Source: Pedobacter cryoconitis
GTDB lineage: Bacteria > Bacteroidota > Bacteroidia > Sphingobacteriales > Sphingobacteriaceae
Assembly: GCF_001590605.1 (NCBI RefSeq)
Contig: NZ_CP014504.1
Span: 2,046,001-2,110,000, forward strand
Length of the DNA stretch: 64,000 nt
Reading direction: 5' to 3'
Shown here: positions 53,240-63,200 of the stretch, one piece after another
Layout of the letters: each line of letters begins with the position of its first letter
Numbering within the stretch: position 1 is the first letter of the stretch
Made by a program: the position numbers and the translations under genes
Notes under the pieces: model-generated
The model's database searches: none
What the model saw: the letters and a program-made list of their open reading frames with translations, nothing else
What the model was told of the DNA's origin: nothing

Positions 53240-53835
53240 CAAATTTCGAGGAACTTCAGCATAGCTGGCTTTCACAGTCAATAGAAAAAAACACTACAGA
53301 TAATATCACTCCCATTTTACAAGATAAATTGGAAAAACATCAGCGTAAACTCCGGAGGTCTAACCTTTTCATGAGCGCCGGCTTCGTACTTGCAGGATCA
53401 GTAATTGCCTGGGTTTACCTGACCTACCACCAGCAATACCGTTGGCCTTTTGATGTAAGCATTGGTTCGGTCATTTTCCTCATGGTTGTTTTTGCGGTTT
53501 TAAGCTGGAAAAGTTACAGCTTCCGGAAAGATCAGCGTGACGTAGCGGGCATCGATTACCTGGATAATCAGATTGGAAAACTGAAATGGCAAAAAAAAAT
53601 GCTAACCAGTTATGTATGGGTGTATACTGTATTATTATGGCTTGCTATGGTTGGTTATATTATAGAAGTTACAAAAAGAGGCAGTTTGCTTTTTACCTTT
53701 ACCGCTCTGGCCATCACTACGATTTATATTGCAGGAGTCTCTATATGGAGCAGGTTTTATAAACAAAAACAACAGTTGAATGCTATTGACGAACTGCTTA
53801 AAAACTTTGAACAGATGCGTAACGAAATTGGATAG
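53236..53835 (+). CDS. Four-helix membrane protein, possible anti-sigma factor
   Basis: The 199-aa product has a 40-residue cytoplasmic start (FEELQHSWLSQSIEKNTTDN, ILQDKLEKHQRKLRRSN). Four hydrophobic segments follow (LFMSAGFVLAGSVIAWVYL, IGSVIFLMVVFAVLS, YVWVYTVLLWLAMVGYII, FTFTALAITTIYIAGVSIW). The tail QQLNAIDELLKNFEQM is cytoplasmic. It is coupled to the ECF sigma gene by a 4-base overlap. It lacks the FecR or zinc anti-sigma motifs, so an anti-sigma role rests on position and topology. This kind of protein commonly follows ECF genes in Bacteroidetes. Confidence 0.7.
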   Translation: MTNFEELQHSWLSQSIEKNTTDNITPILQDKLEKHQRKLRRSNLFMSAGFVLAGSVIAWVYLTYHQQYRWPFDVSIGSVIFLMVVFAVLSWKSYSFRKDQRDVAGIDYLDNQIGKLKWQKKMLTSYVWVYTVLLWLAMVGYIIEVTKRGSLLFTFTALAITTIYIAGVSIWSRFYKQKQQLNAIDELLKNFEQMRNEIG

Positions 53836-53885
53836 GTGATTTAAATAAATGAAATTAATTTCGATCATGTAAGGAATAAAGTTTA

Positions 53886-54980
53886 CTATCCAGCGCTTTT
53901 AACTGTAAAATTTACGATTTCGACTATGCGATCATCTATCTCATTTACGCTATTTCTGATCACTTTTAACAAGGGGTAAGTCACATCGTATCCATCCATT
54001 TCCATCAGATTAAGCATGCCTTTGATTGTTGCTACCGGTCTGCGAAATTCGTGGGACTGTATAAATGCAATATGGCCGAGTTTACGCTGCTGGGCTAAAG
54101 CGGTTTGCTGAGAGGCTATTCTTTTGGAAATGTCGATGGAATTATAAGATATGCCGATAATTTCACCGTCGTTGTTTCTGGCTGGATCATAACTGGATAT
54201 GAACCAACCGGAGTATACGCCAAAATTATGTAAAAGTTCCAGTCTGATACTTTCTCCTGATAAAGTAAGCCTGCAATTCTCCATAAAATGAACCATATAT
54301 TCAGGATCAATAAACTGTTTAATATCCATGCCTGGATGAATTTCAACATTATAAGCCTTCTTGATTAAATCTTTAACTGCTTTATTACAGCAAATGATGT
54401 TCAGATCCTTATCCAGCAATAAGTGATTGCTCCTAGTGCTTTCAAAAAATGAATTCATTTTCAATTCAAGCTTTTTGGCATTCACATATTGTTCTTTTAA
54501 AAAGTAAATATTGCTTTCAAAATCCAGCAACTGGATAACCTGTTTAGCTAAGTTTTGCAGCATTTTTGTCTGGATTCCGGTAAGTTCTCCTGGATTTTTA
54601 TCAAAAACACATAAACTTCCCAGTGTTTGTCCGTCATCAGTGGTTAGCGGTGCACCTGCATAAAAACGGATACCGGCCTCTCTTGTTACCGCAGCATAAT
54701 TTTTAAAATTAGGGTCCAGTTGCGCATCTGGAACAATCATTATATGCTCGCTTTCTACTACGTAATGACAAAAGGATTGATCCCTGCCAGAGCTGGGTAT
54801 AAACCGGTCATTAAACAGAACATATTCTGTATCCTGACCTATTAGCGTGATCAGCGCGTTGGGTACGCCGCAGATATCTGCAGCTAGCTGGGCAATTTCT
54901 TTGAATTCTTCCTGTTTATCAACCTGAACCTTTAGAAATCTATTTACCGCCTCCAGTCGTTTTAATTCATTATATGGCAT
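53886..54980 (-). CDS. GAF-PAS-DHp protein without ATPase domain (paralogue 1)
   Basis: The 364-aa product has a GAF domain (about 20-155; CGVPNALITLIGQDTEYV, QSFCHYVV, IRFYAGAPLTTDDGQTLGSL read in pieces). A PAS domain follows (about 175-290; FFESTRSNHLLLDKDLNIIC, then GEIIGISYNSIDISKR). The final helix pair AFIQSHEFRRPVATIKGMLN carries the S-H-E-x-R-x-P phosphoacceptor box with His310. It then ends after the second helix, so the kinase ATPase domain is absent. It could dimerise with, or accept phosphate from, the complete hybrid kinase encoded at 60-64 kb. It has three full-length relatives in the next 6 kb. Confidence 0.8.
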   Translation of the reverse strand: MPYNELKRLEAVNRFLKVQVDKQEEFKEIAQLAADICGVPNALITLIGQDTEYVLFNDRFIPSSGRDQSFCHYVVESEHIMIVPDAQLDPNFKNYAAVTREAGIRFYAGAPLTTDDGQTLGSLCVFDKNPGELTGIQTKMLQNLAKQVIQLLDFESNIYFLKEQYVNAKKLELKMNSFFESTRSNHLLLDKDLNIICCNKAVKDLIKKAYNVEIHPGMDIKQFIDPEYMVHFMENCRLTLSGESIRLELLHNFGVYSGWFISSYDPARNNDGEIIGISYNSIDISKRIASQQTALAQQRKLGHIAFIQSHEFRRPVATIKGMLNLMEMDGYDVTYPLLKVIRNSVNEIDDRIVEIVNFTVKSAG

Positions 54981-55008
54981 TGAAAAGCGTAGTTTAATTA
55001 ATGATTAC

Positions 55009-56136
55009 TTATATGGAAGAGTTTAATGAGGAAGGCACATGCCCAATGTTGCGTTCGTCTGATAAAATAATTAAACTCCCTTTGTTCAAAAGTTCATTAC
55101 ATGCTTTTTCAAGTAGTTCAAACTCTATGATACCATCGGGATAGCCTTGCTGTTTCATCTTAAACATTGCGCCTTTGATAACTTCAAGAGGATGATGTAA
55201 GTCAGCTGAGAGTATACGATCAATCTGACGAAGAGATTCTCCTTGTTCTAAGACCGTTTTTTCATCCCTTACCATTTGTGTAATATCAGTTGCACTATAA
55301 GTAACACCTGTAATGGCACCCATCGAATCAAAAGCAGGCTCAAAAATAAGCTGCCATGGGTTATTTCCTTTTGATGGATTGATGATGGCTTCAATATTGA
55401 CATTTTCTCCCTTTAATGCGCGTTTACAATTCCTGATGAACTCCTCAACAAATCCAGTTTCAATATAATCATCCACCTCCATACCTTCTGCAATGGTGAG
55501 CTGGTAGTTGCTCCTGAGCAAATTGACCATGGCGTTGTTAAAAGAAAGTACACGCAGTTGAGTGTCCAGCAGCAAATGGCAGCAACCTGAACTTTCAAAG
55601 AAAGAGCGGAGCTTAATTTCTTCTACACGTGAAAATTCATATTGTTCTTTCAAGAGCTGCAGGCTGGCATCAAATTCCAGCAAGCGGGTAACCTGGCGGG
55701 CAAGCCGGTGCAGCATCTTTTGCTCAATGGTTGTCAGTGTTTTAGGCTGTATATCATACACGCATAATGTACCTATATTATAATCATCGTGGGTAGTTAG
55801 TGGTGACCCTGCATAAAAGCGGAGGTGAGGGTTCTGAACTACAGACGGATTATTCTTCACCCGCTCATCTACCAGTGTATCGGGAATAATCAACAGTTCT
55901 TTTTGTATAACAGTATACTTACAAAACGTATCAGTAAAAGAAATTTCGCTATGATCAGTACCGGCTTTGAATTTGATATGCTGCGTCTGATCATCCATAA
56001 ATGTAATCATCGCTATCGGTACATTACATATATTGGCTGCCAACTCGACGATTTGCTGCAGTTCGTCCTCTCTATCAATCTTCCTATGCAAAAAACGATT
56101 TACTGTATTGCCCGTATTTAATATACTATCTGACAT
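55009..56136 (-). CDS. GAF-PAS protein with degenerate DHp tail (paralogue 2)
   Basis: The 375-aa product keeps the GAF (ICNVPIAMITFMDDQTQHIK, TFCKYTVI, LRFYAGSPLTTHDDYNIGTL) and PAS parts (FFESSGCCHLLLDTQLRVLS, MGAITGVTYSATDITQ). In the tail the phosphoacceptor box is lost: LSADLHHPLEVIKGAMFKM aligns with SHEFRRPVATIKG, so Ala stands where the His belongs. It follows paralogue 1's direction with 28 bases between them, giving one transcript. It probably serves as a sensory or dimerisation partner that cannot be phosphorylated at that site. Confidence 0.78.
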   Translation of the reverse strand: MSDSILNTGNTVNRFLHRKIDREDELQQIVELAANICNVPIAMITFMDDQTQHIKFKAGTDHSEISFTDTFCKYTVIQKELLIIPDTLVDERVKNNPSVVQNPHLRFYAGSPLTTHDDYNIGTLCVYDIQPKTLTTIEQKMLHRLARQVTRLLEFDASLQLLKEQYEFSRVEEIKLRSFFESSGCCHLLLDTQLRVLSFNNAMVNLLRSNYQLTIAEGMEVDDYIETGFVEEFIRNCKRALKGENVNIEAIINPSKGNNPWQLIFEPAFDSMGAITGVTYSATDITQMVRDEKTVLEQGESLRQIDRILSADLHHPLEVIKGAMFKMKQQGYPDGIIEFELLEKACNELLNKGSLIILSDERNIGHVPSSLNSSI

Positions 56137-56335
56137 ATCTTAATTCCTGTTTAGTAATCATAAGCCCACAATGGTGAACTAAATTTTATTAAACATACGT
56201 AAGCTCTCTGCAAACAGTTTCTTAACAAACCCCAAAACGAGCAGGATCAATTTTGCTGCGAAAAAACAAGAAGAGGAACAAGAGGCATTAAAACCAATAG
56301 GAATAAAGCAGGATCTTAAAAAACCCGCCCAATTA

Positions 56336-57124
56336 TTAACTGTATAAAGCGTTTTTAAATCTTTTGGCTAATAGGCCAGTTGCTTGATTAGGATCAATTT
56401 CTCCAACAATGATACCAGATCTCCCATAAACTTCATGGAGTACACAATTTCCAGAAGGGTCGATTAATGAACTGGCTGATTCAGGATAAAGGGATGAATA
56501 ATTAACGCTGGCAAAATAAATCGTATTTTCCAAAGCTCTCATCATCATTGCTTTTTCATAGTATGGATTGCTTTTATTGCCCCATTCCGTTAGCTTTACT
56601 CCATTCGTATTACTTCCGGAAAAGTGAGGATGAAAAACGATCCGGGCACCGTTTTGTGCAGCCCACCTTACTGATTCAGGATAACGAAATCCTTCATGGC
56701 ATATAGTTATACCAAATTTGACATCTTTAATTTCAAATATAAATCTATGTGTACCCGGTACCCAAATAGTGTCCTCTGAAGGATCTAGTTGGTTTTTAGT
56801 TTGATAACCTAATATTTCACCTTTTTCGGAAACAACATAAGCCAGGTTGACAAGTTGTTTATTAATATACCAATCCATAGGAACAATTATGGCAATTGAG
56901 TTCTCAGCCGCAATTCTGCACACTTCGTTTAATGCCCTCTCCAGGTTTGCGCTGGTCTGGTCTGCTTTTGGATAGCCCATACCTGGATATCCTGGAAGAT
57001 AAGATTCTGGAAAACAGATTATTTCAGCATTCATATCAGCTGCTTCTATAGCCATCTTCTCGAGTGTCTGTAAACCCTCATTCATATTTTTCGGAAATGG
57101 AGGGGAAGCTAAAGCTATTTTCAT
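56336..57124 (-). CDS. Nitrilase-superfamily carbon-nitrogen hydrolase
   Basis: The 262-aa product has the Glu-Lys-Cys triad of the superfamily: Glu in IICFPESYLPGYPGMGYP (about 40), Lys in LGYQTKNQLDPSED (about 110) and Cys in FGITICHEGFRYPESVRW (about 144). The YLPGYPGMGYP loop after the Glu and CHEGFRYPE after the Cys place it among soluble omega-amidase/carbamoyl-putrescine-like amidases rather than true nitrilases. It is a stand-alone gene between two signalling paralogues. A role with the radical SAM operon 20 kb away is conceivable because related clusters elsewhere contain a nitrilase, but nothing here links them. Confidence 0.85.
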   Translation of the reverse strand: MKIALASPPFPKNMNEGLQTLEKMAIEAADMNAEIICFPESYLPGYPGMGYPKADQTSANLERALNEVCRIAAENSIAIIVPMDWYINKQLVNLAYVVSEKGEILGYQTKNQLDPSEDTIWVPGTHRFIFEIKDVKFGITICHEGFRYPESVRWAAQNGARIVFHPHFSGSNTNGVKLTEWGNKSNPYYEKAMMMRALENTIYFASVNYSSLYPESASSLIDPSGNCVLHEVYGRSGIIVGEIDPNQATGLLAKRFKNALYS

Positions 57125-57444
57125 AAATAAGGATAATTTAAAAATTTAGTGAAACTTATAGATAAGCTGTTAAACAAGATTATAGCACCCTTGCAAATTA
57201 TAAAAAAAGCTCCTTTTTTGAGGTTTTAAAGTTATTTTTAATTCTATTTAAAATTCCTTCCTCCATAAAACACCTCTTTTGGACCGTCTTCGCAAATTTG
57301 CGTCTTCTTCTTTTGTGTGGTTCCCGGTGCCTGATCAGCCCCTATTTGTTGTATAAAGGGAGAAATATAGCAAACATTGGAGATCAAAAACTGTTATCAA
57401 TCTGTAGTATAAGTATTTTATATACCATATAGCGTTTGCAACCC
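57125..57444. other. 320-base divergent intergenic region
   Basis: Separates the nitrilase-family gene from the small membrane protein. It holds a 12-bp palindrome CGCAAATTTGCG (57291-57302) flanked by GTCTT on both sides, otherwise AT-rich with no gene. Confidence 0.35.
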
Positions 57445-57927
57445 ATGATGAAACAGACCAGGAAAACCGTTTTTTTCGCAGTATTGCTCTCGATCGCTCT
57501 TTTTGCTCTGGGATTCTTTACTTTTGACAATTTTATCTTTTTAGTACTTCCAAAAGCTGAAGGGGTATCTTATGTTGTTACAGACCTTGATAGAGAATTA
57601 TGGACAGCATTGTCTTTTTCTCTGGCAATTGGCCTGATGCCTATTTTGGTATTGGTAACCTGGGTATTAGCTCCCATTGTCAGGGGAAATAAAAAATGCG
57701 CCAGTATAATGATAGTACTTATAGGTATGGTTCTGGCAGTTTTTGTAAGAAAACAGATGCTCAGTTCATATTTTACCGGAGTTTCAAAAAACTTCAGTTT
57801 GACTCCTGATAAAATAGATATTGGTTATCTTATCGATCAAACGAATTTTGAATATTATATGTTCTTGGGAGGCTGTATGGGATGCCTGATTTCTTATTTT
57901 TTACTACGGGAAAAAAGAATACAGTGA
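57445..57927 (+). CDS. Small four-helix membrane protein
   Basis: The ATG at 57445 gives MMKQTRKTVFFAVLLSIALF (160 aa). A TTG three codons earlier is possible. Hydrophobic segments at about 8-28, 52-76, 86-103 and 138-152 (FEYYMFLGGCMGCLISYFLL) with a polar outside loop (KAEGVSYVVTDLDRELW) suggest four helices. The family is not recognised. It is the only plus-strand gene inside the GAF-PAS array, divergent from the nitrilase-family gene and converging, with 12 bases to spare, on paralogue 3. Confidence 0.6.
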   Translation: MMKQTRKTVFFAVLLSIALFALGFFTFDNFIFLVLPKAEGVSYVVTDLDRELWTALSFSLAIGLMPILVLVTWVLAPIVRGNKKCASIMIVLIGMVLAVFVRKQMLSSYFTGVSKNFSLTPDKIDIGYLIDQTNFEYYMFLGGCMGCLISYFLLREKRIQ

Positions 57928-57939
57928 TAGGTTGAAAAA

Positions 57940-59028
57940 TTAAACTCTCGTGCATTCCACTATAGCGCGAATTCTTTCGTCAAGGACATTGGTAGCTTTT
58001 TCCATTTTTTGTAGTGAGCCATAATTTTCGAAGTATCCCTCCATTTGAAGCAGTGCTAAAATCCCCTTAATATTGGCCACGGGTTTACGTAATTCATGAG
58101 ATTGTAAAAATGCCGTTTTCGTCAAACTGTCCTGGTGACTTAACAGCTTATTTTGCTGTACAATACGATCTGTAATATCTGTTGAATTATAGGAAACACC
58201 TATAATTTCTCCATCAGAATTTTTTGCGGGGTTGTAATCAATATCACACCAAATCGACGTACCTCTAAATTGCACCAATCTTTCATGCCTCACCTGTTCA
58301 CCAGCCAATGCCCGCTTACAATTGGCTATAAAATCTTGCATATAAACTTTCCCGACAAAGTCCGTAATCTTCATCCCCTTTTCAATAGTGATATGATATT
58401 CTTTATAAATAAAATCTCTCAACCTTTTATTAAAAGCCAGGATAATGTACTCCCGGTCAATGATAATATGTTCGGAGGTAGAGCTTTCAAAGAATGATTT
58501 AAGTTTGACCTCTGTTTGTTTTGTCTGGATAAACTGTTGTTTCAGTAATACCAGTCCAGATTCAAACTCAAACAAATTAATCACATGCCTGGCCAGCATC
58601 TTAAGCATTTTTAAATTAACAGCTCCTATTTTCCCTGGAATCTGATCGATTACACAAAGACTCCCCAAATTGTAGCCATCTTCTGTAGTTAATGGTACTC
58701 CTGCATAAAATCTGATATTAGGATTCCCGGTTACCAGTGGGTTATGACTAAACCGTTCATCGTTTAACGCATCTTCTACAACGAAAAAATCAGGTTCCGA
58801 AATGGTATGATTACAAAAAGCATCTACCATGGGCATCTGCTTAAAGTCAAGGCCCTGATTGAATTTAATATATTGCGTATCTTCACTAATCAGAGCTATC
58901 AATGCCGTTGGTGTACCACAAATCTCAGCAGCTGTTTTTACAATTTTCTGTAATCTATCAGCTACACTGATTTCCAAAGTAAGATATCTATTAACAGCTT
59001 CCAGACTTTCAAGTTCTCTCAGTGGCAT
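57940..59028 (-). CDS. GAF-PAS-DHp protein without ATPase domain (paralogue 3)
   Basis: The 362-aa product is closest to paralogue 1. The GAF domain contains ICGTPTALIALISEDTQYIK, AFCNHTIS and IRFYAGVPLTTEDGYNLGSL. The PAS domain contains FFESSTSEHIIIDREYIILA and GEIIGVSYNSTDITDR. The tail AFLQSHELRKPVANIKGILA has an intact S-H-E-L-R-x-P box (His311). It ends 40 residues later at VLDERIRAIVECTRV, as paralogue 1 does, without N, G1 or G2 ATP-binding boxes. It starts 11 bases after paralogue 4, in one transcript. Confidence 0.8.
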   Translation of the reverse strand: MPLRELESLEAVNRYLTLEISVADRLQKIVKTAAEICGTPTALIALISEDTQYIKFNQGLDFKQMPMVDAFCNHTISEPDFFVVEDALNDERFSHNPLVTGNPNIRFYAGVPLTTEDGYNLGSLCVIDQIPGKIGAVNLKMLKMLARHVINLFEFESGLVLLKQQFIQTKQTEVKLKSFFESSTSEHIIIDREYIILAFNKRLRDFIYKEYHITIEKGMKITDFVGKVYMQDFIANCKRALAGEQVRHERLVQFRGTSIWCDIDYNPAKNSDGEIIGVSYNSTDITDRIVQQNKLLSHQDSLTKTAFLQSHELRKPVANIKGILALLQMEGYFENYGSLQKMEKATNVLDERIRAIVECTRV

Positions 59029-59039
59029 ATTAATTATTC

Positions 59040-60122
59040 TTAAGTAACAGTTATAATCTTTGCTTTCTTTTCCTTCAATTCTGCAACAGCCAATTGGAGC
59101 AGGTGAAATTCTTCCACTTCGCCCGTTGATATAATCTTTTTGATTTCTTCCGCTTCCTGAATGATCTGATCAATCGGCTCGGCAAGATCATTTGCCTGGA
59201 TGTCATTAATCTTAATAATGGCGTCAGCCTGGTTATTAAGTTGCCTTTGATTGCTGACACTGCTGGTGATGTCTGTGGCATTGAGTGAAACCCCGAAAAG
59301 TTCACCATTGGAATCTAAAGCTGATTCATAGATCATATACCAGCAGATCATTCCTTGGGTATAATCCAGGTGGCGCTCTACTTTAATCACCTCACCTGAC
59401 AGTGCCCTGTTGAAGTAATCAGTAAACTCTTCCAAAAAGGATGCAGGAACATAATCTTTTATACTTATCCCTTCTACAATTTGGGGCTGATCATTTGCAA
59501 TTATGAAATTTGCCATAGTTTGGTTAAAGGCTATTACCTGCATATTCTTGTCCATGAGTAAATGGCAAGAACTAGAGCTATTAAAATAAGTTAACAAAAT
59601 ACTGGCATTTTCATTTGACTCTTCATACTTCTCTTTTAAAATTTGCAGGGTTACATCAAACTCTAATAAGCTAGTAACTTGCTCAGATAAACTACGTAAA
59701 ATCACTTGCTGAAAGTGAGATAATGAATGGCTTTCTAAATCAAAAACACAGAGCGTACCAATGGCATTACCTTTTTCACTGATCAGCGGCATGCCTGCAT
59801 AAAATCTTAAATAGGGACCGGACTGAACAAAAGGGTTATCTAAAAACCTGTCATCCCTGATGGCATCCTCAACCATATGCAGGTCACCATAATTAAGGGT
59901 ATATTGGCAGAAAGTGTCATTATAATCAACCAGATCAATATCAGCTCCGGTATGGAATTTAACAAATTGTGTTTCACCATCCATTAAAGTAATCAAGGCA
60001 ATTGGTGATCCACAGACCTCAGCAGCAAATTCCACAATTTCCTGCAGCTCCTTTTCTTTACTTATATTTAGTTTCAGAAAACGATCAACATCGGCCAACC
60101 TTTTTGGATTATAGCGGTTCAT
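59040..60122 (-). CDS. GAF-PAS protein with degenerate DHp tail (paralogue 4)
   Basis: The ATG at 60122 gives MNRYNPKRLADVDRFLKLNI (360 aa); a TTG eight codons earlier is possible. The GAF domain has VCGSPIALITLMDGETQFVK, TFCQYTLN and LRFYAGMPLISEKGNAIGTL. The PAS domain has YFNSSSSCHLLMDKNMQVIA and NGELFGVSLNATDITS. The tail is the most diverged: INDIQANDLAEPIDQII aligns with the phosphoacceptor box but has Asn for His and no Arg. It lies 120 bases after the hybrid kinase gene and just before paralogue 3. Confidence 0.78.
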   Translation of the reverse strand: MNRYNPKRLADVDRFLKLNISKEKELQEIVEFAAEVCGSPIALITLMDGETQFVKFHTGADIDLVDYNDTFCQYTLNYGDLHMVEDAIRDDRFLDNPFVQSGPYLRFYAGMPLISEKGNAIGTLCVFDLESHSLSHFQQVILRSLSEQVTSLLEFDVTLQILKEKYEESNENASILLTYFNSSSSCHLLMDKNMQVIAFNQTMANFIIANDQPQIVEGISIKDYVPASFLEEFTDYFNRALSGEVIKVERHLDYTQGMICWYMIYESALDSNGELFGVSLNATDITSSVSNQRQLNNQADAIIKINDIQANDLAEPIDQIIQEAEEIKKIISTGEVEEFHLLQLAVAELKEKKAKIITVT

Positions 60123-60242
60123 ATGATAATAGTCAACAATAAACAATATACGAATTATAGTAAAATCTGAATTTCATTTGTGGTTAATTTTTTTCTTTTT
60201 TTAGCAACACAGAAAAAATTAATCACCTATTGCCCGATTGTC

Positions 60243-63200
60243 TCAAAACAAGTCAGTAAATATATTTATTTCTTCAGTTAACTCCTGTAGCAGTATATTC
60301 AAATCAGGTTGATCTTTAATCATTTCCACTTTCCTTGCTATTTTTGCCAATCTGGGCAAACCTGCCGAAACAGCAGTACCATATATTTTGTGCCCTTGTG
60401 CAGAGGCCTCTTCAAGTGAATTCTTTTCTACGGCCTTTCTAAGCACGGCTAAAGATCCAGCCAGTTGTATTTTGGTCAGGACGATAATTTCAGCAATAAC
60501 CACCTGATTATCTCCAATATGTTTTTTTAAGATATCAGGATCGAAATGTGCTAACTCATTTTTTTCCGTCTGTGACTCAGAAATAGTATTAATTACACTG
60601 ATATGCAGCCATTTCTTAAGAATTTGTACAATCGTCTCCTCCACTACAGGCTTAACTACAAAATCATCCATTCCTGAAGCAATACAGCGTTCACGCTCAT
60701 TCTTTACATTCCCGGCTGTCAAAGCTATAATTGGGGTTCTGTGCTTACTTTTCTCCAATTTCCTGATCTCAACCGTTGCCTCATATCCATTCATTTGTGG
60801 CATTTGTACATCCATTAAAATGAGGTCTGGTACGGTCTTATTAAAATGCGCTAAAACCTCAATTCCATTTTTCGCCTCTATGACCTCCGCATTCACAGCC
60901 GCCCTTTCGATAATGATTTTGGCCAGCATCATATTCACTGGATTATCATCAGCAACCAGGATCCTGAGTTGTGCTGTTGTTATGATTGGATCATCATCCT
61001 TCAATAGTAAAGGGGATGTTTTTTCCTTTAATTGGATACGCGATAGCAGCTCATAAAATTCTGTCATCTTAACTGGTTTGACCAGGCGGGAATTTACTTT
61101 CAATTCTTCACATCCTTTTATAATTTTTTCATCGTCCGAAGAACTGAATAGTAAAACAATGGGTTGTAAAATTTCTGTATCATTGAAACTTTCCCTGATC
61201 TGGCGTATCGTATCCAGACCATCCAGATAAGGCATATGATAATCCATTAGAATAATATCGAACTTTTCACCTGATGCCAGTATCTGCAAAGCTTCAAATC
61301 CATTTTTTGCCTGTCTGCTATTGATACCTTTATACAATAACATCTGTTCCAGGATCACTCTGTTATTTAAATTATCATCAACAATTAATGCATTTTTGAG
61401 CATGCTGATGTTTTCCCATTCTTTAGGTTCACCTTTTTCACATTTCAGCCAGATTTCAAAATAGAATTCGCTTCCTTTTCCAATAGTGCTGGTCAATTCC
61501 AGCTTGCTGTTCATCAGCCCCAGGAGTTTATTGGTAATCGCCAGGCCAAGGCCAGTGCCACCGTATTTTTTCGTAGTGAACCCGTCTTCCTGGGCAAAAG
61601 CTTCAAATATCTTGTCCTTTTTATCCTCTTTTATTCCAATACCTGTATCTCGTACTGCAAATCGGATCAAGGACAGGCCTTCCTGCTCCTTTACAACATC
61701 TATTTTAAGTTCAATTTCACCCTGTTCTGTAAACTTTGCGGCATTCCCTAACAAGTTGATCAGTATCTGTTTTAAACGTATCGAATCAGCCCAAATAAAT
61801 CTGGGCAAATCATTGGAGAGATTGAGCAGCATTTCCAGGCCTTTCATTTGTACCTGATAGGTAATTATATCGGTAGCCTGGCCACTAATCTCATAAATAT
61901 CACACTCCTCAACGTCAAGTTCGAGTTTACCTGCTTCTATCTTGGAAAAATCGAGAATATCATTGATAATACCTAGCAAAGCAGTCGCCGATTGATTGAC
62001 GATAGATAAATATTGTAATTGGGTATCTGTTAGCTTTGTTTTCAAAACCAGATCTGTAAAACCAATAACCCCGTTTAAAGGAGTCCTTATTTCATGGCTC
62101 ATATTTGACAGGAAATCTGATTTTGCCACGCTGGCTTGCTCAGCAGCTAATTTAGCCTGTTCCAATTCATTTCTCTGATTAACCGCAGCAGTAATGTCCT
62201 GAGTAAATATGATCATTCCACCAATGGAACCATCAGCCTCTGACCAGGGCCGCATTTCCCAGTTGATAAATTCCTGATTGCCAAATCCCTTACCCAGATA
62301 ACGGTCTTCTTCCATCCTTTCTATCGCCCCTTTTAAGATACGTTGATGCCGCTCTATGCCAGCCGCTGTAATAAAAGGAAAATGAGTATAGTATGATGTT
62401 CCAATGATCTCCAGTCCTGCAAGATTATAATCTTCCAGCCATCGGTTGCTCACGGCAATATAGTTCATGTGTTTGTCAAGCATTGCCACAGCCGCAGGGG
62501 CATGAGCGGCAAAAGAACTGAGTAACACCCGTGCGCGCTCGGCCCTTAGTTCTATTTTCTTTCTCTCGTCTATATCCTGGAAAGACCCATATAATCTTTT
62601 ACATATCCCATCCTCGAAAAGAGCGTTTCCTATTGCTTTTACCCAAATTTCTTTACCTGTAAAAGTGGTAATTTGTATTTCTATTGCCCATCCCTCCCCA
62701 GTTTGAATGGCCAAATCAACTGCTTTTAAAATCCGGTCCCGGTCTGTTCCCTCTTTATAATAAAGGACAGCAGTTTCCATATCAGGCTCAAATTGCTCAG
62801 GAAGCTCATGTATCTCCCTGGTTACTGTCGTCCAAAATAATTTTTGCGTGGAAAGATCAAGTTGCCATCCTCCCACTCTTGCCACTTTATTAGTTTGCTC
62901 CAGCATTTCGGTTAATTGAACCAAACGTTCCTCCATAGATTTACGTTCCGTGATATCCAGCGCATTAGCAATCACATAGGCAGGCCGCCCAGCTATATTT
63001 TCCAGCACATTATTAAACAATAATGTGCGAAGTGAACCATCTTTATGCCTAACTAACATTTGTCCGGAGCCATGACCGGATTGCTCGATTTGAAGCAGAT
63101 ATGCTGTTAGATAGTCATGTCTTTCTTTAGGAACAACATCAAATAGGCTCATTTGCTCGATCTCTTGAATGCTGTAACCCAAAATTGCAGCACCAGCACC

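Noticed and set aside
57291..57302. 12-bp palindrome CGCAAATTTGCG as an operator
   Set aside because: Too short and single-copy to support beyond a note; no regulator gene is adjacent.
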